Positions 1 through 7,885 are shown, counted from the first letter of the stretch. The stretch is DNA of 64,000 nucleotides from Olsenella profusa F0195 (GCF_000468755.1 NZ_AWEZ01000043.1:1-64000), one strand, 5' to 3'. Notes: generated from the letters alone by a model not told the origin. Made by a program: numbers and translations.

Positions 1-2
1 GG

Positions 3-146
3 AATATCACCGATCTCTCGACCTTCACGGCAAACGAGATGCCTCATATCCCCCTCTGTCTTGCCTATGCCCTTGGGATCGCAGTACTCAACATTCTTGT
101 AATTCTCTTATTGAAAAAGAGGTGGCTTGAAAATGGTATTCGATAG
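3..146 (+). CDS. C-terminal end of a membrane protein, probably an ABC-2 type permease (partial)
   Basis: This is an open frame entering from the left edge: 47 codons ending in TAG at 144-146. The last part is one hydrophobic segment (about residues 17-38, with LNILVILLL) followed by a basic tail (KKRW). A final membrane helix with a short basic end is common in ABC-2 exporter permeases. Its stop lies inside the start of the next gene, which suggests one operon. The next gene carries radical SAM and M50-protease parts, so an export permease of a peptide-maturation locus is a reasonable guess. Too little is visible to name a family. Confidence 0.45.
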   Translation, partial: NITDLSTFTANEMPHIPLCLAYALGIAVLNILVILLLKKRWLENGIR

Positions 147-942
147 CGTGGGACTCGTGCTAACCGATGACTGCAACGCACGATGCAAGATGTGTTGCGC
201 TGGTAAGCCGGAGCTTCAGGAGCAACATCACACTCTTACGCATCAAGAACTCACGGCAGTGCTCAGTCAGATAAAAGAGGTAAGGTCGATCACATATGTT
301 GGTATCACAGGTGGTGAGCCAATGATGCATCCAGATCTCGTACAAGCTGTGTGTGACTACGACTTCGGCCGCCCTATGAGAATATCACTCAAAACAAATG
401 GCTTTTGGGGAAGAGACCCAAAAAAAGCAAGCTCGTTTCTTACCAGGAATAGTCAGCGAATCAAATATATATCGTTTAGCTATGACGAATTCCATTGCAA
501 ATACGTCGACCTAAATAGCATCAAAACGCTCATCGATCTCGCTTGGAACAAAGGAATACCCACAGATATCGTAGGATGCTTCCTGAAAGACTCCATGAGT
601 GTTATTTTTCCCACATTCTATGTAGACACATCAGATAGCTATTTACTACCTACCTACAAACGTATGGCCGTATATCTCGCTGGCAATGCTGCTAATGCAG
701 CACTCTTGCTCATAGTTTGCTTGGGAAAGCTCAGACTTGGGGGCGCATCAGATTTTGTTTTGCTCACGATGATTACGAATCTTGCACCAATCATGAAGAG
801 CGACGGTTACTATGCAATAGCTGCAGCAACCAAACGCTACAATCTCTGTCAGGAAACTCCAAGGAGAATCCTTGAAGATTGCATCCGAGGCTTGGCGATC
901 TTGTTGATCTCCTGTGTAGTCCTAAGGCTCCTTATCGGATAG
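133..942 (+). pseudogene. Chimeric ORF: N-terminal half of a radical SAM enzyme joined to the C-terminal half of an M50-type membrane protease
   Basis: The ATG at 133 follows AGAGGTGG by 7 bases; a TTG at 127 is the alternative. The 269-residue product has two unrelated parts. Residues 1 to about 155 are radical SAM: the iron-sulfur motif C14-x3-C18-x2-C21, a GGEP motif near residue 60, and LKTNGFWG. From about residue 158 it changes to a membrane protein with YLAGNAANAALLL and NLAPIMKSDGYYAI. These resemble the downstream half of M50/peptide zinc metalloproteases, where the second motif supplies the late metal-ligand Asp. The HExxH helix of M50 and the second half of the radical SAM protein are both missing. 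Radical SAM plus M50 plus ABC transporter is the composition of epipeptide (Yyd-like) and related RiPP loci. The simplest reading is an in-frame deletion joining two neighbouring genes near base 600. GC is clearly lower than in the rest of the window. Confidence 0.7.
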
Positions 943-971
943 AACCGCATGCTAGATAAGTTACATTCATC

Positions 972-1376
972 TTGATCAACGACCTAACGTACGGGTATAC
1001 GAGTGTACATCTGATGGCATTTTGGACTAGGAATTCAGCTCGATGTGTCATCAGACGACACATCGCCCCTGGTTTTCAGCTATATGCCCAAAACAAGGGC
1101 ACACTTGTGACAGGGCAGACCGTGTCCAAGCCATCCTTCGAAGACTTCAAGCAACAGGTTGCTGCAGGCCGGAACAGCATAGTATCAGCCATTTTCTACG
1201 GAAGCCCCATAGGACACTCGATGTGTGCACAAGGCTATGCAATCGCCACCAAGAAGGCAACCGGCCAAGCCATCAATACCCTTGTAGTCGCTGATGGATG
1301 GTATGATTCAGTAATGTACCTCTCATACGTTCCATCGGACTACAGTACGACCTACGGGGCTTTTGTCTATGCGTAG
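972..1376 (+). pseudogene. Fragment of a C39-like (papain-fold) cysteine peptidase
   Basis: The open frame of 134 codons begins with TTG and has no convincing ribosome site. The C-terminal 90 residues look like the end of a peptidase C39-like domain: a short FEDFKQQVAAGR helix, then GSPIGHSM, whose His would be catalytic, then LVVADGWYDS and YGAFVY at the end. The N-terminal part that should carry the catalytic Cys is absent, and the first 40 residues look out of frame or unrelated. It is probably a remnant of the same AT-richer locus as the upstream chimera. The function of the intact parent is unknown; these peptidases often process peptides or sit on the cell surface. Confidence 0.5.
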
Positions 1377-1773
1377 CGCACTCAAGTGGATCGTGTTGCT
1401 ATCGGTTGCCCTCGCCGCTCTGGGGCTGGTAGCCTACACCCTCTATGAGCAGCCCCCCGACAAAGGGTTGGTGGGAGGCAACGTGTGGGTGCTCTACGAG
1501 TGCAGGGGGACAGTCCTCTCGATCGATCAGGAGAGGGGTCTCGTCACAGTGCACGTGGAAGAGACGAGTATGAGTTCCGAGGAAGACTTCGGGGTGGGTG
1601 ACACCGTACTCTTCGACGTGGCTGCCTGGGGGATAGAGGATAAGCTGGATGACGTGGTAGTCGGCGACACAATCGCGATTGATTTCTTCAGATATAAGGA
1701 TGAGCAGGGAGCCTACCAGGCTAGTAGAATCACCCTCGCTGCACAGGAAGAGGGTGAGGACACCCCGCGCTAA
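1369..1773 (+). CDS. Small membrane-anchored protein of unknown function
   Basis: The ATG at 1369 overlaps the stop of the upstream fragment. The predicted 134-residue protein has one N-terminal hydrophobic segment (about residues 6-25, WIVLLSVALAALGLVAY) with a short basic start, so it is anchored with the rest outside. The outer part is acidic and beta-rich (GTVLSIDQERGLVTVHVEE), an OB-like pattern seen in surface proteins of unknown role. There is one Cys and no lipobox. Its GC content is closer to the chromosome average than that of the preceding fragments, so it may not belong with them. A strong terminator follows at 1814. Confidence 0.5.
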   Translation: MRSALKWIVLLSVALAALGLVAYTLYEQPPDKGLVGGNVWVLYECRGTVLSIDQERGLVTVHVEETSMSSEEDFGVGDTVLFDVAAWGIEDKLDDVVVGDTIAIDFFRYKDEQGAYQASRITLAAQEEGEDTPR

Positions 1774-1813
1774 CTTCCGACCATATCACATCCCACGACG
1801 CCACCCCTAGCCA

Positions 1814-1860
1814 AGCGTGCGTCTCAGCGACAGAACTGGCACTGAGACGCACGCTTTTGT
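1814..1860 (+). terminator. Rho-independent terminator
   Basis: A 14-bp perfect stem (AGCGTGCGTCTCAG at 1814-1827 with its complement at 1842-1855) has a 14-base loop and is followed by TTTTGT. It lies between the plus-strand small gene and the convergent yedF-like gene and terminates the plus-strand unit. Confidence 0.85.
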
Positions 1861-1928
1861 CATACACACGCCCGACCAAGGTAGGGGAGACCGCCGTCTC
1901 GTGAACAACCGATACGATGGTACCGACC

Positions 1929-2534
1929 CTACAGCATGACGACGTTGGTGCGGCTCACGAGGATCTGCGCGATGTTGTACGGCTGGATGATGTCACCGAC
2001 CTCCACCTGCTCCGTCAGGCCATATCCGTCAAGGCTCACGGCCTCGGAGTGGATGTCCGCCCCCAGCGCCTCGATCATCTTGAGCTGGTCGATGATGTCG
2101 CTACCCGTGGTGGTGAGCTTGACACCGCTGTTGACGAAGACGAGCTCCTGTGGTGCCACCTCCTGCAAGGCCATGTCGTAGATGATCTCGCCCATGAGAA
2201 TGCGGCCGAGCTCCTTGTCGCCACAACCGACGGCCTCCGACCCAATGATGACCGTCGGCTGCTGATCGATCACATCCATGAGGGCAACGGCCCGCTCGAT
2301 GGGCTTGTTCGTGACGATGGGCTCCGTGGGGGCAAGCGTGACCACCGTGTAGTCGCCCTCGTCTTCGCGCATGAACTTGCAGTGCTGCTCGTCGGCAAGC
2401 CTCACCAGGCTCTCCACCGCCATGCCATCATTGACGGAGACGGCGAGCGTCTCGCCCTCCCTGAGCTCCGACAGCGCCTCGAGTGCCATGATGACCGGCT
2501 TGGGGTTGAAAAGATCGCGTGCATCGACTTGCAT
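1929..2534 (-). CDS. YedF-like protein (TusA-like plus DsrE-like domains) lacking the usual cysteines
   Basis: The ATG at 2534 is preceded closely by GGAGATGGAGG, so it is preferred over an ATG 16 codons upstream. The 201-residue protein has two domains: a TusA/SirA-like N-terminus (MQVDARDLFNPKPVIMALEA) and a DsrE-like C-terminus (VFVNSGVKLTTTGSDIIDQL), the layout of the selenium-metabolism protein YedF. In TusA domains the core motif is CPxP; here it reads NPKP, so the sulfur-carrying Cys is gone. The DsrE half also lacks the Cys pair often seen near its end. A persulfide-relay role is therefore doubtful. It follows rnfB on the same strand with a 160-base gap, so co-transcription with rnf is possible but not shown. 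Confidence 0.75.
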   Translation of the reverse strand: MQVDARDLFNPKPVIMALEALSELREGETLAVSVNDGMAVESLVRLADEQHCKFMREDEGDYTVVTLAPTEPIVTNKPIERAVALMDVIDQQPTVIIGSEAVGCGDKELGRILMGEIIYDMALQEVAPQELVFVNSGVKLTTTGSDIIDQLKMIEALGADIHSEAVSLDGYGLTEQVEVGDIIQPYNIAQILVSRTNVVML

Positions 2535-2695
2535 GGCTCCTCCATCTCCGGCTTGGATGTGGCCGTTCCCCTCCTCTGACATTCACATGTGACTTGTACC
2601 TTAGTGCAGATGCGGCACAGCCATTGTTAACACTTACGAACGGCCCCGTTTTCGCTGTTTGCGGTCGGCCAGCGGAGCTGCGGGGCACGCGGGAC

Positions 2696-3526
2696 CTAGA
2701 CGAGAGCCCCCTTCTCCCGGCGCGAGAGGTCGATGGGACGGATGGCCTTCGCGGGGCACACCTCGATGCAGCTGCCACAGCCCGTGCAGCATGCGTCGTT
2801 GATCCGGGCGACGTGGTCCATGACCGTGATGCATCCCTCGGGGCAGGCCCCCACGCAGCGTCCGCAGCCGATGCAGGCGTTGGCACAGGCCTCCTGGGCG
2901 CGCTTGCCCATCATGGTGTTGCGGCACAGGACGACGGAGGAACTGTCCGTCTGCGAGCGCTCGTGAATGGCGATGACATGGCGCGGGCATACGTCCACGC
3001 AGATTCCACAGGCCGTGCAGCGCCCGACGTCGATCGCGGCGACGTGGTTCCCGTTGATGCGGATGGCGTCGAAGGGACACGACGCCACGCAGTCGCCGAG
3101 CCCCAGGCAGCCATAGGTGCACGACTCCGTCATGTACCCCATGAGGTCGAAGACGCGGCAGCTGGGGTCGCCCTCGTAGGCCTCCACAGAGCGCAGGCGG
3201 TCGGCGGCGCCGTTGCAGGTGACGACGGCCTTCCTCACCGTGGTGTGACCGGGATCCCTGCCGAGGTAGAGCGCGATGGCGTTGGCCGTGGCCTCCCCTC
3301 CCGGCCCGCAGAGGTCGCAGGGGGCGCCCGCGAGGATGGCGCTGGCGTAGCCCGCACAGCCCGGGTTGCCGCACGAGCCACAGTTAAGGCCGGGCAGCAT
3401 GTCTATGACGTGCCACAGCCGCGAGTCCACCTCCACGGAGAAGAGCCTGGACCCTATCACGAGGATGACGCCGCCCACGAGACCGATGACGACGATGAGG
3501 AGGACGGAGTGGATGATCGTCTGCAT
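2696..3526 (-). CDS. rnfB: Rnf complex subunit B, polyferredoxin
   Basis: This is the membrane-anchored iron-sulfur subunit that passes electrons from ferredoxin into the Rnf complex. The 276-residue protein starts with a transmembrane segment (about residues 5-27). Next comes the Fe-S domain typical of RnfB (CGSCGNPGC near residue 50), then ferredoxin-type clusters: CVASCP, CTACGICVDVCP, CIGCGRCVGACP and CTGCGSCIEVCP. The start has a strong ribosome site (GGGGGAGGGC) just before ATG. It is the last rnf gene, 9 bases after the rnfA stop. All cluster cysteines appear intact, in contrast to rnfA and rnfE upstream. Confidence 0.93.
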   Translation of the reverse strand: MQTIIHSVLLIVVIGLVGGVILVIGSRLFSVEVDSRLWHVIDMLPGLNCGSCGNPGCAGYASAILAGAPCDLCGPGGEATANAIALYLGRDPGHTTVRKAVVTCNGAADRLRSVEAYEGDPSCRVFDLMGYMTESCTYGCLGLGDCVASCPFDAIRINGNHVAAIDVGRCTACGICVDVCPRHVIAIHERSQTDSSSVVLCRNTMMGKRAQEACANACIGCGRCVGACPEGCITVMDHVARINDACCTGCGSCIEVCPAKAIRPIDLSRREKGALV

Positions 3527-3535
3527 GCCCTCCCC

Positions 3536-4126
3536 CTAGACGCCGAAGAGGTTCTCGATGACGCCCGCGAAGCCCATGAAGGCCATCGCCACGATGGCGG
3601 CGGCCATGAGTGTGATGGGCATGCCCTTGAAGGCCTCGGGAGGGTCGGCCTCCTCCACCCGCCGCCGCACGCCACAGAAGAGGACCATGGCAAAGAGGAA
3701 CCCCAGCCCCCCGCCGAGCGCCGCCACGAGCGACTCCAGGTAGGTGTAGCCGTCCTCGATGGCAAGGATGGTGACGCCCAAGACGGCGCAGTTGGTGGTG
3801 ATGAGCGGCAGGTACACACCGAGCGACGTGTAGAGCGGCGGGAACTGCTTGCGGATGGCCATCTCCAGCAGCTGCACGAGGATGGCGATGACGAGGATGA
3901 AGGCGATGGTCTGCAGGTATCCGATGCCCCAGAGGTCCAGGAGCTGCTAGATGGGCCAGGTGACCGACATGGCGACGACCATCACCAGCGTGACGGCCGC
4001 CCCCATGCCCACGGCGGAGTCAAGCCGCTTCGAGACGCCCAGGAAGGGGCACATGCCCATGAACTTCGCGAGCACGAGGTTGTCCGAGAGGATCATGCCG
4101 AAGAGAATCGCCGCGTAGGTCGCCAT
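3536..4126 (-). pseudogene. rnfA: Rnf complex subunit A, interrupted by an in-frame TAG
   Basis: RnfA is an integral membrane subunit of about 190 residues. Reading from ATG 4124-4126, which overlaps the rnfE stop, the frame gives a clear RnfA start (DNLVLAKFMGMCPFLGVSK). It then hits TAG (CTA on plus, 3947-3949) at codon 60, right after SVTWPI. The same frame continues without further break to 3536 with the rest of RnfA (GVYLPLITTNCAVLGVTILA). The full frame is 196 codons, the normal family length. A single C-to-T change (CAG to TAG) would explain it. An internal ATG at 3877 would give only a 113-residue tail. It is either a real nonsense mutation, a sequence error or a suppressed stop. Confidence 0.88.
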
Positions 4127-4623
4127 CAGGCCTCGCCCCCCTCCCCACTTCCGGCGAGCGCTCCCTCGGCCCGCACGAGGGAGGCCCCCACGTCAGGCCC
4201 GACGCACTCGCTGCCAGCCGTCGTGCAGCCCAGGCCGCATGACGCGCAGACCTCCTCCGCCGTGCGGGACGGACGGGCGGCCAGGCCCGCCCGGCGCTGC
4301 CGGGCCTGCTCCAGCCAGATGGAGGCCGCCATCACGACGGAGAGGGTGACGAAGCTCGCGACGATGGTGATGTAGGCCGGCAGGCGCACCGTGGTGGGGA
4401 TCACCCGCCTGAGGAGCGACACCACGACCCCGGAGCACACGAGCACGAAGGTGGTGGCCGCCCCCATGCCGATGCCGTTCGTGACCGCCGTGGTGATGGC
4501 CAGCGTCGAACAGAGCCCGAGCATCTGGCGCAGGACGGGGTTGTCCTTGAGGATCCCCTGGGAGAACACCCCTGACAGGGCCGGTGTCCGCCCGTCTTTG
4601 GCCCCCTCGTTCCTCTCGCTCAT
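4126..4623 (-). CDS. rnfE: Rnf complex subunit E, apparently shortened by an internal deletion
   Basis: RnfE is normally a six-helix membrane protein of about 200-230 residues and a homologue of RnfA. This product is 165 residues. Residues about 28-100 match the first three helices (NPVLRQMLGLCSTLAITT, GMGAATTFVLVCSGVVVSLL, LPAYITIVASFVTLSV). The second half of the usual fold, including the conserved stretch like PLIVVNC before helix 4, is missing. The sequence goes directly to a basic segment (WLEQARQRRAG) and a Cys-rich tail (CASCGLGC). The start overlaps the rnfG stop (ATGA), and AGGAGGTG lies upstream. Its stop overlaps the rnfA start. The loss keeps the frame, so a protein is made, but Rnf function is doubtful. 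Confidence 0.75.
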   Translation of the reverse strand: MSERNEGAKDGRTPALSGVFSQGILKDNPVLRQMLGLCSTLAITTAVTNGIGMGAATTFVLVCSGVVVSLLRRVIPTTVRLPAYITIVASFVTLSVVMAASIWLEQARQRRAGLAARPSRTAEEVCASCGLGCTTAGSECVGPDVGASLVRAEGALAGSGEGGEA

Positions 4624-5183
4624 CCCTGCACCTCCTGGTATGCCTCGATCGCCCGGTTGAACGCCAGGACGTATGCCTTCGAGGAGATAGTCGCCCCACT
4701 GATGGTGTCAACGTCCGCGAGGGCGACCTCCTCGGCGGGACGTCCCACGAACTGGTCGGAGAAGTCGGGCTCTGCGACCCGCTTGCCCAAGCCCGGCGTC
4801 TCCTCGTTGTCCATGGCAACGATGCTCCCGACGCTGCCATCGAGGAAGAAGGAGACGGCGATGGGAAGCTCCCCGCCATAGCCCTGAGCCTCGGCCACCA
4901 CCACATAGCCGATGGGCGCGCCCGTCGCATCGAGCGCGCGCAGCGCCGTGGTGACGCCCTCGACCTCGCAGGGGACCTCCTCGAAGCGCGCAGCGTCGGG
5001 CATGAGAGAGCGGTAGGTGGCCTGGGCGCGCTCCCGCGCCGCATCGGCGATGACAGGGGCCGTCAGGGCATTGACGAGGGCGAGCAGCACGCTCGCCACG
5101 AGACAGATGGCAACGAGCACGAAGACAGGCCGGCCCGCCTTGAGGACGAGGGGGAGGATCGCCCCCTCCCGTGGCCTACTCAT
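4620..5183 (-). CDS. rnfG: Rnf complex subunit G, FMN-carrying
   Basis: RnfG carries a covalently bound FMN outside the membrane. The ATG at 5183 has GGAGG 8 bases upstream, so it is preferred over a GTG three codons earlier; the product is 187 residues. There is one N-terminal membrane helix (about residues 16-38), then an FMN-binding domain with the flavinylation motif DTISGATISS near residue 160, whose second Thr is the attachment residue. ETPGLGKR is also typical. It overlaps rnfD at its start and rnfE at its end, indicating tight translational coupling. The modifying enzyme ApbE is encoded nearby but interrupted. Confidence 0.93.
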   Translation of the reverse strand: MSRPREGAILPLVLKAGRPVFVLVAICLVASVLLALVNALTAPVIADAARERAQATYRSLMPDAARFEEVPCEVEGVTTALRALDATGAPIGYVVVAEAQGYGGELPIAVSFFLDGSVGSIVAMDNEETPGLGKRVAEPDFSDQFVGRPAEEVALADVDTISGATISSKAYVLAFNRAIEAYQEVQG

Positions 5184-6159
5184 GGGTCTCACCTCCCCGG
5201 TCCCGCAGCCGCACGCGCAGGCTGGGCCTGGTGCCGCCGAGGGGCGTGTCCACCGTGAGCTCGTTGATGTAGGGGGCGAGGAGGTTCATGAAGAGGATCG
5301 CGTAGGCGCAGCCCTCGTTCATGTTGCCCCAGAAGCGGATGAGGCAGGTGATGAGGGCGAGGCCGATGGCATAGGCCACCTTGCCCTGGGGCGTGATCGT
5401 GGCAGTGGGATAGTCCGGCGCCATGAAGACGGCGCCCAGCATGAGGCCGCCCGAGAGCACCTGGGCCGGGGCGTCCAACCCCATGAGGGCCGAGAGGACG
5501 AAGACGAGGCCCACGTAGACGACGGGGATATGCCAGATGATGGTGTGGGTGGCCAGGAGGTAGGCGAGTCCCACCAGGATGGCCAGGGCGCTCGTCTCTC
5601 CGAGGGTGCCCATCTCGGTGCCCACGAACATGTCCCAGAGGGGGATCCTGGTCGCCGAGGGGGCGAGCATGGTGGCCGAGCTCACCGCGTCGACGGAGGA
5701 GAGCGTGACGCGCGGGACCACCCAGGTGGTCATGGCCGCGGGGAAGGCTATGGACAGCACGATGCGCCCCATGATGGCTGGGTTGGCGAAGTTGCAGCCG
5801 ATGCCTCCGAAGAGCTCCTTGGTGAGGATGATGGCCACGAAGGCACCGACCACGACCATGTAGGTGGGCATGCCCGCCGGTATGTTGAAGGCCAGAAGGA
5901 CACCCGTGACCGCGGCCGAGAGGTCGCCCACGGTGCTCGGGACCTTCCTGAGACGGCACCACAGCCACTCGAGGAGCACGCACGCGACGACGGAGGTCGC
6001 CGTGACGCGCAGGGCATCGAGGCCGAAGAGGACGAGGGACGCCACGAGGCAGGGTGCCAGGGCGATGAGGACGTTCCGCATGATGGTGCGCGTGGTGACG
6101 GGCGTCACGAGCTGGGGTGCCGGCCCCAGCGAGAGCGTTACGTTGGGTTCCCTCGACAT
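5176..6159 (-). CDS. rnfD: Rnf complex subunit D, membrane FMN subunit
   Basis: RnfD is a multi-helix membrane protein with a covalently linked FMN, thought to take part in ion translocation. The start MSREPNV at 6159 follows GGGAGGGGC and lies one base after the rnfC stop; the product is 327 residues. Motifs include ILTKELFGGIGCNFANPAI and the flavinylation site AVSSATMLAP. The usual form of that site is SGAT; here Gly is replaced by Ser, with the acceptor Thr kept. It ends inside the start of rnfG. The length and helices are normal for the family. Confidence 0.93.
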   Translation of the reverse strand: MSREPNVTLSLGPAPQLVTPVTTRTIMRNVLIALAPCLVASLVLFGLDALRVTATSVVACVLLEWLWCRLRKVPSTVGDLSAAVTGVLLAFNIPAGMPTYMVVVGAFVAIILTKELFGGIGCNFANPAIMGRIVLSIAFPAAMTTWVVPRVTLSSVDAVSSATMLAPSATRIPLWDMFVGTEMGTLGETSALAILVGLAYLLATHTIIWHIPVVYVGLVFVLSALMGLDAPAQVLSGGLMLGAVFMAPDYPTATITPQGKVAYAIGLALITCLIRFWGNMNEGCAYAILFMNLLAPYINELTVDTPLGGTRPSLRVRLRDRGGETHE

Positions 6160-6160
6160 G

Positions 6161-7435
6161 TCAGCCCCTCCCTTCCCTGCGACGCTCCGCCTTGAGCATC
6201 CTGCGGGCGAGCCCCACGGAGGGGGTGAGCGGCTGGTGGGAGGGGCACACATAGGAGCAGGTACCGCACTCCACGCAGAGGTCCACCATGAGGGCGTCGA
6301 GGGCGGCCACGTCCCTGCACCGATAGGCCCGCTGTATCTCCATGGGCGAGAGCATCATGGGGCACGAGTTGATGCAGGTCCCGCAGCGGATGCAGGCGGT
6401 CGTACGGGCGCTCGTGGGCGTGTGGTCGCCGAAGGCCAGAAGGCCGCTCTCCTGGCGCACGATGGGGGCATCGAGGTTCACCTGGGCCTTGCCCATCATG
6501 GGTCCACCGATGATGACCTTCGTGGGCTCGCGTGCGATGCCACAGTGCGCGAGCACCTCGCGGATGGGCGCACCGATGCACACCTCGAGGTTCTGGGGGC
6601 GCGCGACGGCATCGCCCGTCACCGTGATGCGCCTCCGTATGAGGGGCATGCCCGTCTGGAGGAACCCGCCGATGGCCGACATGGTCGTCACGTTGAAGAG
6701 CATGACGCCCACGTCGGTGAGATGGCCACCGCGCGGCACGGCACGGCCCGTGACCGTGCGCACCAGCACGCGACTGGCCCCCTGTGGGTAGCGGGAGGGC
6801 AGCACGTGGACGTCGATCTGGGGCCTGTCCGCGCAGAGCCGCCGCAGGAGCTCGATGGCCTCGGGCTTGTCGTCCTCGATGCAGATGAGCGCGCGGGGAA
6901 CGCCCGAGAGGTCGAGACAGGTCTGGATGCCCAGGAGGATGTCGTGGGGGTGCTCGAGCATCTCGCGAAAGTCGCTCGAGATGAAGGGCTCGCACTCGGC
7001 GGCGTTGACGAGCCAGAGGTCGATGTTGGCGAAGTCGGCGTCCATCTTGAGGGCGGTGGGGAACCCCGCACCGCCCAGGCCGACGATGCCGCTGTGCTTG
7101 AGCGCCTCGACGAGGCTGGCATAGTCCGTCACCTGGGGCCTGCGCACGGACGCATCGACGGTCTGCCCGCCGTCCGGCTCGATCACCACCACCTTGTCCG
7201 CCCTGCCGTTGGCGTAGAAGGCGTCGCGGACCTCCATCACGGTGCCGGAGACCGGCGAGAAGATGTCGGCCGTGGTGCGCGCCTGGGAGTGGCCGACGCG
7301 GGTGCCCACGTCGACGTGCGCCCTGCGCTTGACGAGGGGCTCGCACTGGGAGCCCACATGCTGCTGCATGGGGAGCACGACCGACGAGCGCGCCATCCCA
7401 CCACAGGGGGGGTATCCATCGTGAGGGCAGTCCAT
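6161..7435 (-). CDS. rnfC: Rnf complex subunit C, NADH/FMN and iron-sulfur subunit
   Basis: RnfC is the peripheral subunit that exchanges electrons with NAD. The 424-residue frame from ATG 7435 contains YPPCGG and VVLPMQQHVGSQCEPL (N-terminal barrel), the nucleotide loop GLGGAGFPTALK near residue 130, and two 4Fe-4S motifs near the C-terminus (CIRCGTCINSCP and CVECGTCSYVCP). It is the first gene of the rnf operon. The start is not certain: no good ribosome site precedes ATG 7435, and an ATG at 7396 would drop the YPP part. With start 7435 the gene overlaps the divergent NusG_II gene by 15 bases at the 5' ends. Confidence 0.88.
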   Translation of the reverse strand: MDCPHDGYPPCGGMARSSVVLPMQQHVGSQCEPLVKRRAHVDVGTRVGHSQARTTADIFSPVSGTVMEVRDAFYANGRADKVVVIEPDGGQTVDASVRRPQVTDYASLVEALKHSGIVGLGGAGFPTALKMDADFANIDLWLVNAAECEPFISSDFREMLEHPHDILLGIQTCLDLSGVPRALICIEDDKPEAIELLRRLCADRPQIDVHVLPSRYPQGASRVLVRTVTGRAVPRGGHLTDVGVMLFNVTTMSAIGGFLQTGMPLIRRRITVTGDAVARPQNLEVCIGAPIREVLAHCGIAREPTKVIIGGPMMGKAQVNLDAPIVRQESGLLAFGDHTPTSARTTACIRCGTCINSCPMMLSPMEIQRAYRCRDVAALDALMVDLCVECGTCSYVCPSHQPLTPSVGLARRMLKAERRREGRG

Positions 7436-7885
7436 GTCGTTAGGACCTACTGGGCCACGTTCGTGGTCGGCATCGCCGTGACGGCCCTGCTCGTGGGTTC
7501 CCTCGTCGCGGGGGGCCAGGCTCGCCTCCCCACGGGAAGCGCCCCCGTCGCCGTCGTGCATGATGCGGACGGACACGTCTGGCGGCTCCCCTTGGACACG
7601 CCCACCACGCTGGAGGTCACCTCGTCCCTCGGATCCAATACCATCATGGTCGCAGACGGTGCCGCACGCATGACGGACGCGGACTGCCCCCACGGCTCGT
7701 GCCTGCGACAGACCCCCATCAGCGAGACCGGCCAGCAGCTCATCTGCCTTCCCCACCAGCTGTGGGTCGAGGTCGTGCCCGCGCGAGGCGAGGACACGGC
7801 ACAGGACGGCACGCAGGCCGACGTCGACGCCGTGGGCTGGAAGGACGAGAGACAGGCCTCCGACGTGGATGTGACGGCCCGCTGA
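7421..7885 (+). CDS. NusG domain II (NusG_II) protein, membrane-anchored
   Basis: The GTG at 7421 has AGGGGGG about 8 bases upstream. The 154-residue product has one N-terminal helix (about residues 10-32) and an outside domain of the NusG_II family: WRLPLDTPTT, GSNTIMVADGAARMTDADCP, then CLRQTPISETGQQLICLPHQ. This family is common beside rnf, Gx transporter and apbE genes in anaerobes; its role there is not established. It starts a plus-strand unit divergent from rnf and is followed by the Gx-EcfT gene after one base. The two close Cys and the later Cys may bind metal or form a disulfide; that is inference. Confidence 0.8.
   Translation: MRAVHVVRTYWATFVVGIAVTALLVGSLVAGGQARLPTGSAPVAVVHDADGHVWRLPLDTPTTLEVTSSLGSNTIMVADGAARMTDADCPHGSCLRQTPISETGQQLICLPHQLWVEVVPARGEDTAQDGTQADVDAVGWKDERQASDVDVTAR

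Noticed and set aside
2519-4375. Long plus-strand open frame across rnfB/rnfA (618 codons)
   Set aside because: It is rich in Arg, His, Gly and Asp with no domain, as expected for the opposite strand of high-GC genes; the minus strand encodes Rnf proteins.
4193-5044. Minus-strand open frame overlapping rnfE and rnfG
   Set aside because: Ser/Arg/Pro-rich low-complexity translation in another frame of real rnf genes; a shadow.
5864-7420. Upstream extension of the NusG_II frame
   Set aside because: The stretch is antisense to rnfC and rnfD, with no protein-like features before GTG 7421.
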